Shown here one piece after another: positions 7,327 to 15,246 of a stretch of DNA of 48,168 bases. A program made the position numbers and the translations under genes. A model generated the notes under the pieces. That model worked only from the letters and a program-made list of their open reading frames with translations, had not been told where the DNA came from and made no database searches. How positions within the stretch are numbered: position 1 is the first letter of the stretch; every line of letters starts with the position of its first letter. Origin of the DNA: Lentisphaeria bacterium (GTDB taxonomy: Bacteria; Verrucomicrobiota; Lentisphaeria; Victivallales; UBA1829); NCBI GenBank assembly GCA_017615635.1, contig JAFZZR010000193.1, forward strand, positions 1 to 48,168, written 5' to 3'.

Positions 7327-8841
7327 TCAGATGGATTCTTCCTTATCCGCCTCCGGGACGAGTACCGGAAGGACCGGATCTTTCCGGAAGGGCACGCGGG
7401 CGTAACTGTAGAGATCGGCGTCCCGTCCGCGGAAACGCAGGCGGATCTTTCTGCCTTTGAGTGCGCTCAGGTCGGAGCCTGAATTTTTCCACATGGGGCG
7501 GAAATCCAGCGAATCACCGTAGATGGGGAACATTTCGTGTTCCCTGAATCCGGGGATCTCCTGCCCGTTCTCATCCAGGATCTCGACCGAGCAGTATCCC
7601 CAGGCGCTGGTGGCGAGATTCAGCGAAAGGGAGTCGTCATCCATCTCGAATGCCTTGGTCAGGACTTCGCCTCCGCGGGCCGGGAAATGGGCGGAGATGA
7701 AGCCGTCCTGGCGGATCGCCAGACGCCGGAACCGTACGTTTTTTCCCTGGTCGCCGATATAGTTTTCCACACCGTACATGGAAAGTTCGTCCGGTGCGCC
7801 GAACCCGAGGCGGGACGGGGTGGGGATCATGCCGTAAAAGAGATAATGATCGCCGTAGATCCAGTTCCCTTCCGTGCAGGGGCCCGGCCGGAGAAAAGAC
7901 TCATCCTGCCGGTCGAAGACCCATCCGTCCCGGCTGGACATGAAGAGAGAATCGGTGGCTACCGTGGCCAGACGGATCTTTTTGAAGTCGTTTGCCCAGA
8001 AAACGCGCCGTTCCACGCCCGGCGGATACAGCGCGGATTCATCCCATTTCTGTCCGTGATCGCAGTAGCGGGCCGGGAATCCGAAATAATACTTTTCCGC
8101 CCTGAAATAGGGCTGAATGCCGTTTGTGTAGAGCTGCGTCTGCGGGAACGGATCGTCCCGGAACGTCAGATCGGATGCGTTTGTGAAGGTCTTGAAGTCT
8201 TCCGTGAGGTGCATCCGGATCCCCCGGATCCCGAACCGGCGGATCCGTGTGTAAATACGGTATTTTCCGATGCGCGGATCCCAGAAGAGGATGTTCTGCG
8301 TGTCGTAGTGGCTTTCGATGGGCATGGGCCCGGTTTTCAGGCGGAAATTCAGGCCGTCGGCGGAGACGGCCAGAAACAGACCGAGCTCATCGTCCGGAAG
8401 ACGCCGCCCGGGCACCAGCATCTTGAAGATCTCATCCTCCGGAGCGTCCGGATTGGTGTCCAGAAAAATCGAGGCTGTCAGGGTCCGGACCATTACCGAT
8501 TCGAAGCTGGCTTCACGCAGTATGCTCCGCGGAGTAACGATTTTCCAGCTGATTCCATCCGGCGATTCCGCCGCGAAGATTCCGGAGGTCCCCCGCGTCT
8601 CCGTAAAGGGAGACCGCCAGAATTTTCCGCCGCGGAAATACATCCGCCAGCCGCCCTGAGGCAGCTCGATGATCGTGCCTTCTCCGGTCAGGTTCGATCC
8701 GTACGGTTCCTCCGGCGAAAACACATCCTCGCACCGTTCCGGATGATGCAGCCTCAAATCGACACCGTTCAGCGATTCGATCTGTTCGCTGTCCGTAAAG
8801 AGTTCCCGTGTGACGCTGCCGGGTATCCGTTCTTTCTTCAT
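7327..8841 (-). CDS. Five-bladed beta-propeller glycosidase-like protein
   Basis: 504 residues, no signal peptide. Repeated propeller strands include GGWRMYFRGGKFWRSP, GIFAAESPDGISWKIV, EIFKMLVPGR, LGLFLAVSADGLNFRL, NILFWDPRIGKYRIYTRI and LFMSSRDGWVFDR. These resemble GH43/GH32-type five-bladed propellers, where an aromatic 'YxxYxS.DG..W' pattern recurs in each blade. The last 120 residues (FISAHFPARGGEVLTKAF, then NLATSAWGYCSVEILDENG) look like a GH32 C-terminal beta-sandwich. Proteins of this type are usually left as hypothetical in Planctomycetota and Lentisphaerota. Hydrolase or binding activity toward a sugar is inferred from the fold and operon context. The start is supported by an AGAGGA site. 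Confidence 0.75.
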   Translation of the reverse strand: MKKERIPGSVTRELFTDSEQIESLNGVDLRLHHPERCEDVFSPEEPYGSNLTGEGTIIELPQGGWRMYFRGGKFWRSPFTETRGTSGIFAAESPDGISWKIVTPRSILREASFESVMVRTLTASIFLDTNPDAPEDEIFKMLVPGRRLPDDELGLFLAVSADGLNFRLKTGPMPIESHYDTQNILFWDPRIGKYRIYTRIRRFGIRGIRMHLTEDFKTFTNASDLTFRDDPFPQTQLYTNGIQPYFRAEKYYFGFPARYCDHGQKWDESALYPPGVERRVFWANDFKKIRLATVATDSLFMSSRDGWVFDRQDESFLRPGPCTEGNWIYGDHYLFYGMIPTPSRLGFGAPDELSMYGVENYIGDQGKNVRFRRLAIRQDGFISAHFPARGGEVLTKAFEMDDDSLSLNLATSAWGYCSVEILDENGQEIPGFREHEMFPIYGDSLDFRPMWKNSGSDLSALKGRKIRLRFRGRDADLYSYARVPFRKDPVLPVLVPEADKEESI

Positions 8842-8865
8842 CTTATTTCCTCTCGTGTGAGCCTG

Positions 8866-9594
8866 TTACTTGCCGTAGACCAGATACTCTTCCTTGATCA
8901 TTCCCGGATAGATGGTGTTGATTTCTCCTCCGATACGCTTGATCATCCCGGTATGCCCGTCCACGTACAGCGTGCCGCAGGTTTTCGCGTGCCGCTCGTA
9001 GGGGACGCTGTATCCGGTCGCCGGCTTGGATTTCGAGGGATAAATCAGGTAGAATCCTTTTTTCAGGGTTTCGTGGGCATTGTCCATGATGTACAGTTTG
9101 TTGGACGCGCTGTGCACGATGCCGAACCGGTACCAGTACGGCTCCGACGTGTCGCGCGGATCCTTGAACACCACGCCGGAGGAGATCCCGTAGCCCGTGC
9201 CGCCCCAGTAGGTATCTTTTTCTGCGGTCGTGAGCGTCTGGCCGGGGCAGAAGAACAGATCGTCGTTGGCGCTCCGCACATATCCGAGGATCCGGAGCAG
9301 ATTGTTGAATGCCGATTGGACCGCCACGGAATTTCCATAGACCTTCGAGGACATCAGGGAAAGATTCTGAAGGCCTGTCCCGCTGTGATACATCGTCGGC
9401 GGCACAATGAAATCGTTGTAATCGTTGCCGTACGTCTGGCAGAAGAGAAACAGACTTTTCAGATTGCTCGCGCAGGCGGGCTGCTTCGCCGTACCTTTCG
9501 CCTTGGAGAGTGCGGGCAGGAGCATTCCCGCGAGGATGGCGATGATGGCGATCACCACGAGCAGTTCGATCAGAGTGAAATTTTTTTTGATCAT
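8866..9594 (-). CDS. Prepilin-type N-terminal cleavage domain protein (H-X9-DG family)
   Basis: 242 residues from the ATG at 9594; an AAGGAG site lies nine bases upstream, so the longer frame is not the protein. The leader is [20 protein letters not shown], cut before Phe, followed by [19 protein letters not shown]. The C-terminal [18 protein letters not shown] is a perfect H-X9-DG motif. Its first 24 mature residues match those of the sister protein at 6505, while the rest differs, so the leader and helix act as a conserved module carrying variable domains. It is exported and anchored by the helix in the inner membrane or assembled into a pseudopilus. It follows the GntR gene by 49 bp and probably shares its promoter. 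Confidence 0.92.
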   Translation of the reverse strand: MIKKNFTLIELLVVIAIIAILAGMLLPALSKAKGTAKQPACASNLKSLFLFCQTYGNDYNDFIVPPTMYHSGTGLQNLSLMSSKVYGNSVAVQSAFNNLLRILGYVRSANDDLFFCPGQTLTTAEKDTYWGGTGYGISSGVVFKDPRDTSEPYWYRFGIVHSASNKLYIMDNAHETLKKGFYLIYPSKSKPATGYSVPYERHAKTCGTLYVDGHTGMIKRIGGEINTIYPGMIKEEYLVYGK

Positions 9595-9643
9595 CTCTCT
9601 TTCTCCTTTACAGTTGTCTTTCATTTTCTCTCTCTTCTCTGAT

Positions 9644-10291
9644 TCACATCATGTACGGTTTGAAGTGGGCTTTCATGACTTCATAAAATGCCTGCCAGGA
9701 ATCGCCGGCGAGAGCGTCGCAGAGATCGATGTGGAACGGGGTGATATTCTGTCCGGAGTGTCTGCCGAACTTGACATGAGAAAAGGCCGTGTTCAGGATA
9801 CGCTGGAAATTGCTGCCCGTACCGTTTCCCACAATGGAGACCAGCTTCTGGTGGAAGGCGATCTCTTCCTCGCGGGTCGGGTCGACGCCGCGGATCCCGG
9901 CCAGCTCGCGGAGTTCGCGGATATCCCGCTTCGTTTTCATGTGGAAAATGGATTCGGCCATGCCGAGTTCCATGTAGACGCGGATCTGCATGAATTCCCG
10001 GCATTCCTCCTCGGAAAAAAGTCTTGCCTCCGCCAGTTTGCTGACGCCCACGAACGCGTTGGGCCGCGTCAGGATCATGCCCTTGTGCTTGCGGGATTCG
10101 ATCAGTCCCAGCATTTTCAGCCGGGAGACACCTTCGCGGACAATGTGGCGGCTGACTTTCAGCTGCTGCGCCAGTTCTTCTTCCTTGGGCAGCATGTCGC
10201 CGGGTTCCAGGGACGACTGCCGGATATAGGAAAGGAGACTGTCTTCCACGCCGTCCGCCAGCGTGCTCGACTTCAGTTCGGTCAAAACCAT
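9644..10291 (-). CDS. GntR-family transcriptional regulator with FCD-type domain
   Basis: 215 residues from the ATG at 10291. Residues 11-77 form the winged helix ([20 protein letters not shown], then [20 protein letters not shown], then a wing [10 protein letters not shown]). Residues 85-215 are a helical effector domain of FadR/FCD type ([35 protein letters not shown], and His residues in SHVKFGRH and FHIDLCDAL that could bind metal). These repressors typically sense sugar acids or organic acids. It is the promoter-proximal gene of the minus-strand sugar series, with a TTGACA/TATATT promoter and a 15-bp perfect palindrome at the predicted transcription start, so autoregulation and control of the downstream operon are likely. 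Confidence 0.92.
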   Translation of the reverse strand: MVLTELKSSTLADGVEDSLLSYIRQSSLEPGDMLPKEEELAQQLKVSRHIVREGVSRLKMLGLIESRKHKGMILTRPNAFVGVSKLAEARLFSEEECREFMQIRVYMELGMAESIFHMKTKRDIRELRELAGIRGVDPTREEEIAFHQKLVSIVGNGTGSNFQRILNTAFSHVKFGRHSGQNITPFHIDLCDALAGDSWQAFYEVMKAHFKPYMM

Positions 10292-10310
10292 GAGAAAACC
10301 TCGCGTGATA

Positions 10311-10325
10311 ATATGTTCAACATAT
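10311..10325. promoter_or_regulatory. Probable GntR operator, 15-bp perfect palindrome
   Basis: ATATGTT-C-AACATAT is a perfect inverted repeat (7+1+7). It begins four bases after the -10 box of the gntR promoter and covers the expected +1, the usual place for autorepression by FadR-like GntR proteins. Confidence 0.7.
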
Positions 10326-10329
10326 AGAA

Positions 10330-10357
10330 AATATACAGCGATACCGGATCTTGTCAA
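10330..10357 (-). promoter_or_regulatory. Promoter of the gntR/sugar operon
   Basis: Reading the minus strand, TTGACA and TATATT are separated by 16 bp. No comparable promoter is obvious within the following operon. Confidence 0.7.
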
Positions 10358-10378
10358 GAGTTTTTGTGAAAAAAAACG

Positions 10379-10397
10379 AAAAAATCCCCGCGCGGGA
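10379..10397 (-). terminator. Possible weak terminator of the D-serine lyase gene
   Basis: On the minus strand a short GC-only palindrome (CCCGCGCGGG) is followed by ATTTTTT, 28 bases after the stop codon. The stem is short, so this is a weak call. Confidence 0.4.
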
Positions 10398-10424
10398 AAA
10401 CACGGATTTATGTCCGGCTCCGGC

Positions 10425-11648
10425 TTACTCGGGCAGATAGCGTCCGCCGGTCGTCCAGAGGATGTGCACGATATTCTCCGGATCCAGCTGATGGGTCCGG
10501 CAGAAGTCCGAGTTCAGCACCAGTCCGGGGCCGGCGAATCCGGCGGCTGCGGAGGATTCGATCTTCAGATTCTCCGTTTCGCGGGCAATCTTCCGGAAGA
10601 GGTCCAGCGATTCGTCCTTCACCGTGAAACATCCGTCGACCATGTTCTGTATGATCTTCCCGACGAACGCGGAGGGGCGTCCCACGGCCAGCCCGTCGGC
10701 GGAAGTCCGGTTCGTGAGTCCGATATCGTACACGCTGACGGCATCGTGCTTTCCGCTGATGAGTCCCAGCGTCATGCAGGGTGATTCCACCGGCTCGGCG
10801 AAAAAGCAGCGGACGCCCGGACCGAAAAGGGTTTTGAGTCCGAAGCAGATTCCGCCGGGTGCGCCGCCCACGCCGCAGGGGAGATACACGAAAAGAGGAT
10901 GCTGCGCGTTCGGAACGATTCCCCGCAGCCTCAGCTGATCCCGGAGCCGGAAGGCGGCACTGGAGTATCCGAGAAACAGTTCCGGCGAGTTTTCGTCATC
11001 CACGAAGTACGCATAAGGATCGGCCTGCGCTTCCTTGCGGCCCTGTTCCACGGCGCTGGAATAATCTCCCTCGTATTCCAGTACCTCCACGCCCCGGGAG
11101 CGGAGAAGTTTCTTTTTCCATTCCCTGGCGTCGGCGGACATGTGGACCCGGGCCCGGAATCCCAGGGCAGACGCAATGGTGCCGATGCTCAATCCCAGAT
11201 TCCCCGTGCTGCCCACCGAGACCGTGTATTTTGCGAAGAGCTTCCGGATATCCGGGGAAGCCATCTTCCTGTAGTTGTCACCGGGCTGCAGAAGACCGTG
11301 TTTCAGGCAGAGCGATTCCGCGAAGCAAAGGACGTTGTAAATGCCGCCGCGCGCCTTCACCGAGCCTGCAACGGGCAGATCGTGATCCGCCTTGAGCAGG
11401 ATCTTTGCGCCCGGCAAAAGCTGTTCCGCCAGACGGGGAACGTCGAGCAAACGCGATTCGATGATACCGAAGAGTTCGGCCGCCTCGTCGAAAAGCTGCG
11501 CGAGCAGAGGCGCAAAGCGGGCGAGTCTGGCCTCGGCATCCAGCATGTCGTTCAGGGTAAATCCGGGTGCGGAAGCCGCATCGCTGCTGTTCGGATTCGC
11601 CCAGAAAAAAGGCTCCCGGTTCCGCAGTTTCATTATGTGCTCGGTCAT
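10425..11648 (-). CDS. dsdA: D-serine ammonia-lyase (D-serine dehydratase)
   Basis: 407 residues, fold-type II PLP enzyme that converts D-serine to pyruvate and ammonia in the cytosol. Visible motifs are LKADHDLPVAGSVKARGGIY with the PLP lysine at Lys98, the phosphate-binding loop VGSTGNLGLSIG, VYLPCGVGGAPGG, and the C-terminal HILWTTGGRYLPE. It is slightly shorter than E. coli DsdA (about 440). The start has a GAGGTGA site eight bases upstream and a good promoter (TTGAAA/TATATT). No D-serine transporter or DsdC-type regulator is adjacent. It may serve D-serine from host or bacterial wall material; specificity for D- over L-serine or threonine is inferred from whole-sequence resemblance. Confidence 0.92.
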   Translation of the reverse strand: MTEHIMKLRNREPFFWANPNSSDAASAPGFTLNDMLDAEARLARFAPLLAQLFDEAAELFGIIESRLLDVPRLAEQLLPGAKILLKADHDLPVAGSVKARGGIYNVLCFAESLCLKHGLLQPGDNYRKMASPDIRKLFAKYTVSVGSTGNLGLSIGTIASALGFRARVHMSADAREWKKKLLRSRGVEVLEYEGDYSSAVEQGRKEAQADPYAYFVDDENSPELFLGYSSAAFRLRDQLRLRGIVPNAQHPLFVYLPCGVGGAPGGICFGLKTLFGPGVRCFFAEPVESPCMTLGLISGKHDAVSVYDIGLTNRTSADGLAVGRPSAFVGKIIQNMVDGCFTVKDESLDLFRKIARETENLKIESSAAAGFAGPGLVLNSDFCRTHQLDPENIVHILWTTGGRYLPE

Positions 11649-11687
11649 TTTTCATCACCTCATTATTGTGCTGTCCCATACGGAGGG

Positions 11688-11716
11688 AATATATCATGCG
11701 GCGGAATCGTTTTCAA
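11688..11716 (-). promoter_or_regulatory. Promoter of the D-serine lyase gene
   Basis: Minus strand: TTGAAA, 17 bp, TATATT. It lies 40 bp before the start codon. Confidence 0.7.
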
Positions 11717-11826
11717 TCGAGGCGTCGGAAAAGGACCGTATAAAAAAAGACCGAAAGATAATAAAAGAACAGCGAAGAAAATTATTATAAACCGAGCGTA
11801 TACTATAAAAAATCATAAAAAATAAT

Positions 11827-11855
11827 TTGAATTTCTTTGCAGTTCGGTGTATGGT
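11827..11855 (+). promoter_or_regulatory. Candidate promoter of the orphan 110-residue ORF
   Basis: TTGAAT, 17 bp, TATGGT within an AT-rich divergent region (11717-11860). A TAGGAG site and ATG follow at 11871-11889. Confidence 0.5.
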
Positions 11856-11886
11856 ATGCCTTGTTTAACGTAGGAGATTGCAAGAA

Positions 11887-12219
11887 ATGGGACCCTGTGT
11901 GTGGCTTGTCGGAAAATGCGGTAAGATGAAGGCGGAAAACTATCGGAAGGTCGTCCGGGCGCATGGCCTTTCCATGGCCCGGTGCCGGAATCTGCACGAT
12001 CTGGTGCGCAGCCTGAGCGGCGGAGAATTTCCCACTTTTCTGGTGTGCGGACCGGATATCGGGAACATGGATGACGTACCGGGGCCGCATCTGCCGCTGT
12101 TTCAGACCGGGGATCCGCAGACCGACGGATATCTGACAGCCTACGCAGAGTGCGAAGCCTGGCTTATGTCGGGATCATGCCGACGCCGTCCGCGTCTTCC
12201 TACGACGCCCGATGCCTGA
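11887..12219 (+). CDS. Orphan hypothetical protein, 110 residues
   Basis: The ATG at 11887 follows a TAGGAG site and a plausible promoter. Codon choice (GC-rich third positions) is like that of neighbouring genes up to about residue 95. The protein has alternating short strands and helices (GPCVWLVGKCGK, ENYRKVVRAHGL, LHDLVRSLSGGEFPTFLVCG), which faintly recalls a receiver or small alpha/beta domain, then a basic tail. I recognise no family. Its last 45 bp overlap the 3' end of the convergent lacI-type gene, and both C-termini look atypical. It could be a truncated remnant of a longer protein. Confidence 0.55.
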   Translation: MGPCVWLVGKCGKMKAENYRKVVRAHGLSMARCRNLHDLVRSLSGGEFPTFLVCGPDIGNMDDVPGPHLPLFQTGDPQTDGYLTAYAECEAWLMSGSCRRRPRLPTTPDA

Positions 12220-13236
12220 GTGTTTCTTTCTGTTTTTTTCAGGCTGCAGACTTTTCGGGGACGGCTTAGATTCACGGATGGATCCGCGTGAAATGAACGA
12301 ACCCGGGATCTGTCTGTCCTTCAGTACGCCGGGCTGCCCCTGAAGGGCTTTTTCCAGCATGGAAACGGCCGCTTCGCTCATGGCTTCGTAGTCGGGCCGC
12401 ATGGCGGTGACGGGCGGATCGCAGAATTCGAGGACACGATCGAATTCCCGGCTGACGAGGGAGATATCATCCGGGATCTTCAGATTCCGCCGACGGATCC
12501 CCGCGCACAATTCCAGTGCGGTGTCGCCGGGAATGACGATGAGGGCGGTGATCTTTTTTTCCAGCAGAAGATCCAGTCGTTGGACCGGAGAGGAGTCTTT
12601 CCCTCCATAAGAGATCAGAATCTCTTTTTCGCCCGGCAGATATTTCTTCATAGCGCGGCGGAAGGGCTCCGAAACATTTTCCGCCAGCGTGTCGTCCTTG
12701 TCCCGGGATCTGCGCAGAAACAGGGCGATGCGCCGGTGACCGGCCCGGCACAGTTCCCGCACGGCCCGGCCCACCAGGGTGGATTCATCGGAGAAGACAC
12801 TGCAGATGCCGTTGGATCCGTCGCCCTTTGCTCCGAAACGGATCAGGGGCAGGACCGTCGTTTCGGCCCAGCGGCGGTTGAGCGTGGTGTCTCCGGTGAC
12901 GGCAATGGCGCCGGAGACGGGATGATCGTTGAGGGAATCCAGATCTTCATTGAAGATGATTTCCATGCGGTGTCCGTGCCGGTGGATGGCGTCTTTGAGG
13001 GCGTTCAGCGCCATGGCCTGAAAACTGTCGATGGCACTATCGCGGGAAAACACGATCCCGATGCGAAGCTTCCCGTGCTTGCTCCGGATGGGATAGCCGT
13101 TGGCCCGGGCACAGGCCAGGATCGTCTCCCGCGTACGAGGATCGACGGAAGGATGATTGTTGAGGACCCGCGAGACGGTGGTCTGCGAGCATCCGCAAAG
13201 GCGAGCGATATCGGTGGAGGTGCATTTTTTCATCAT
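12175..13236 (-). CDS. LacI-family transcriptional regulator
   Basis: 353 residues. The N-terminal HTH is clear: STDIARLCGCSQTTVSRVLN, then a hinge helix region up to ANGYPIRSKHG. A periplasmic-binding-like effector domain follows (LRIGIVFSRD, SGAIAVTGDTTLN, RRIALFLRRSRDKDD, ALIVIPGDTALELC, ISLVSREFDRVLEFCDPPVT). The effector is presumably a sugar. The last 35 residues are a basic, low-complexity extension (KSLQPEKNRKKHSGIGRRRK) not usual for LacI proteins, and they overlap the convergent ORF. It is divergent from the FAD oxidoreductase at 13399 and likely regulates it. The predicted -10 box ends only about six bases before the ATG, so the mRNA may be leaderless. Confidence 0.92.
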   Translation of the reverse strand: MMKKCTSTDIARLCGCSQTTVSRVLNNHPSVDPRTRETILACARANGYPIRSKHGKLRIGIVFSRDSAIDSFQAMALNALKDAIHRHGHRMEIIFNEDLDSLNDHPVSGAIAVTGDTTLNRRWAETTVLPLIRFGAKGDGSNGICSVFSDESTLVGRAVRELCRAGHRRIALFLRRSRDKDDTLAENVSEPFRRAMKKYLPGEKEILISYGGKDSSPVQRLDLLLEKKITALIVIPGDTALELCAGIRRRNLKIPDDISLVSREFDRVLEFCDPPVTAMRPDYEAMSEAAVSMLEKALQGQPGVLKDRQIPGSFISRGSIRESKPSPKSLQPEKNRKKHSGIGRRRKTRTASA

Positions 13237-13242
13237 GGGGAG

Positions 13243-13270
13243 AATATATCGTGCTTCCGATGATTTTCAA
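13243..13270 (-). promoter_or_regulatory. lacI promoter, predicting a leaderless transcript
   Basis: Minus strand: TTGAAA, 16 bp, TATATT. The -10 box ends at 13243 and the first ATG is at 13236, so transcription should start at or next to the start codon; no ribosome-binding site is present between them. Confidence 0.55.
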
Positions 13271-13277
13271 GGGCGGA

Positions 13278-13295
13278 TTATTCATTTTTATTCAT
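13278..13295. promoter_or_regulatory. Tandem 8-bp direct repeat in the lacI/FAD intergenic region
   Basis: TTATTCAT occurs twice with a 10-bp period (13278-13285 and 13288-13295), one helical turn apart, just upstream of the FAD-gene promoter. The spacing would suit an activator site. Confidence 0.35.
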
Positions 13296-13316
13296 GAGGA
13301 CGGAGGCTTTTTTCTC

Positions 13317-13345
13317 TTGTGCCTGACCGTTTCCGGTTTTATAGT
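13317..13345 (+). promoter_or_regulatory. Promoter of the FAD oxidoreductase gene with possible operator
   Basis: TTGTGC, 17 bp, TATAGT. The spacer holds ACCG-TTTC-CGGT (13326-13337), an imperfect inverted repeat between -35 and -10, a typical place for a LacI-family operator. Confidence 0.5.
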
Positions 13346-13398
13346 AAAAACAGGTCGCAGCATACGGGAATCAGGAAGAAGAGAAAGGACGATATGGT

Positions 13399-15222
13399 AT
13401 GGGAACGCTGAAAGATATTGTCCATGATGTGGATCTGTGCGTCGTGGGCGGCGGAATGGCCGGATTGTGCGCCGCCATTGCCGCGGCCCGGAGCGGGATC
13501 AAAGTGGCGCTGATGCATGACCGTCCGGTACTGGGCGGCAATGCGTCCAGCGAGATCCGGATGTGGATCTGCGGAGCCGGGAGCCGGGTGCGGAATCTGC
13601 AGGAAACGGGGATCATGGAGGAGATCGCGCTGGAGAACATGTGGCGGAATCCGCAGAGGAATTACACGATCTGGGACACTATTCTGTACGAAAAGGTCCG
13701 TTTCGAAAAAAACATTACGCTTCTGCTGAACTGTTCGTGCTGCCGGGCGGAGACCGAGGGAAATCACATCCGATCCGTCACGGGATTTCAGCTCACGACA
13801 TACACCTGGCACACCGTCCGGGCCGCATACTTTGCCGACTGCTCCGGGGACGGCATCCTGGCGCCGCTGACGGGCGCAGACCATCGGATCGGACGGGAAA
13901 GCCGCGCGGAAACCGGCGAGGAGTTCGCGCTGGAGAAAGCCGACTCCCATACCATGGGCATGAGTCTTCTTCTGCAGTGCCGCGAGACGGATCACAAGGT
14001 GGATTACGTTCCGCCCGCCTGGGCATACGATTTTCCCGACGACGAGGCCATGCACAACAAGCCGCACACCATGCTTCAGGATCTGAACACGAATTTTTAC
14101 TGGATCGAGCTGGGCGGCATGAAGGATTCCATCCACGATACCGAAGAGATTCGCGATGAACTTCTGAAGATCGCGTTCGGGGCGTGGGACCACATGAAAA
14201 ATCACGGCGACCACGGCGCGGACAACTGGGAGCTGGAATGGGTCGGATTTCTGCCCGGAAAACGGGAAAGCGTCCGCTTCCTCGGAGATTATGTCCTCAA
14301 CCAGTCTGATGTGGAGAACGCACGGGCCTTCGACGATGAAGTGGCCTACGGCGGCTGGCAGATCGACAATCATCTGCCCGGCGGCTTCGAGCTTACCGGA
14401 CAGGAGGGCGCGCATTTGCAGAAGCGCCGCCTCACGGACGCCTACGGAATCCCCTTCCGCTCCCTGTACTCGCGCAATATCGACAATCTGATGTTCGCCG
14501 GACGGAATATCAGCGCGACGCACATCGGATTCAGTACTGTGCGCGTTATGGGTACCTGCGGCATCATGGGGCAGGCGGTGGGAACGGCCGCCGCCGTGGG
14601 AATCCGGTACGGTCTTCTGCCGCGGGAGATCGGACGTCAGAAGATCCGCGAGGTCCAGGAGCGTCTGATGGAAGACGACTGCTTCCTGCCTCATGTGAGG
14701 CGGACTGCGCCGGAATTGAGCCGGGCCGCCGAACTTTCCTCCCGGTTCGGTCCGTGCGAAAGCCTGCGGAACGGCGTGGACCGCCGGTTTCACGGCGAGG
14801 ACAACGGATGGTACGGCTGTTCCGGAGACTCCATTGTCTATACCTTCCCCGAAGAGACGTATGTGCGCTCGTTCCGACTGATCGCGGACAGCGATCTGGA
14901 CCGCGAGCATGTGGAGGGGAATCCGAATCTGATGACCATTCCGATGCCGCTTTTCAAGGCAAGAACGTATCACGGAACGTCTTTCGGTTTTCCCGAATGT
15001 CTCCTGAAATCATTTCGCGTGGAGATCCTGGGGTCCGACGGCGAGTGGACGTGCGTCCGCGAGGTGCAGGACAATATCATGCGCCTGATCCGGGGAGACA
15101 TCAACGCCAGGGCCCGGGCTGTCCGGCTGATCCCGCTGACGACGCACGGCAGCGAAAAACTGCTGCGGTTTTACGGCGGAGCCAATATCCAGATCCACCT
15201 GTTTGCCTTCGAGGTCCGCTGA
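13399..15222 (+). CDS. FAD-dependent oxidoreductase with C-terminal beta domain
   Basis: 607 residues. Residues 10-45 form the FAD dinucleotide fold (VDLCVVGGGMAGLCAAIAAA, then an LMHDRPVLGGNASSEIR loop). YFADCSGDGILAPLTGA and NLMFAGRNISATHIGFSTVR are the second and third FAD-binding segments, and MGQAVGTAAAVGI closes the domain. From about residue 450 a separate domain follows (GVDRRFHGEDNGWYGC, then SIVYTFPEETYVRSFRLIAD), resembling a discoidin-like carbohydrate-binding beta-sandwich. There is no signal peptide. An AGGA site precedes the start. Divergent from the LacI regulator and convergent with the glycyl radical enzyme gene (24 bp between stops). Substrate unknown, probably a sugar or glycan-derived alcohol. 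Confidence 0.88.
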   Translation: MGTLKDIVHDVDLCVVGGGMAGLCAAIAAARSGIKVALMHDRPVLGGNASSEIRMWICGAGSRVRNLQETGIMEEIALENMWRNPQRNYTIWDTILYEKVRFEKNITLLLNCSCCRAETEGNHIRSVTGFQLTTYTWHTVRAAYFADCSGDGILAPLTGADHRIGRESRAETGEEFALEKADSHTMGMSLLLQCRETDHKVDYVPPAWAYDFPDDEAMHNKPHTMLQDLNTNFYWIELGGMKDSIHDTEEIRDELLKIAFGAWDHMKNHGDHGADNWELEWVGFLPGKRESVRFLGDYVLNQSDVENARAFDDEVAYGGWQIDNHLPGGFELTGQEGAHLQKRRLTDAYGIPFRSLYSRNIDNLMFAGRNISATHIGFSTVRVMGTCGIMGQAVGTAAAVGIRYGLLPREIGRQKIREVQERLMEDDCFLPHVRRTAPELSRAAELSSRFGPCESLRNGVDRRFHGEDNGWYGCSGDSIVYTFPEETYVRSFRLIADSDLDREHVEGNPNLMTIPMPLFKARTYHGTSFGFPECLLKSFRVEILGSDGEWTCVREVQDNIMRLIRGDINARARAVRLIPLTTHGSEKLLRFYGGANIQIHLFAFEVR

Positions 15223-15246
15223 ACGGAATTCCCGGCGGAAAGTTTT

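Noticed and set aside
7537..9642. 701-codon plus-strand frame opposite the propeller and pseudopilin genes
   Set aside because: Shadow of two identified genes and of the gap between them.
15223..15246. Terminator after the FAD oxidoreductase (TTCC-CGGC-GGAA then TTTTTT)
   Set aside because: The stem has only four base pairs and the T-run overlaps the stop of the convergent gene; too weak to call.
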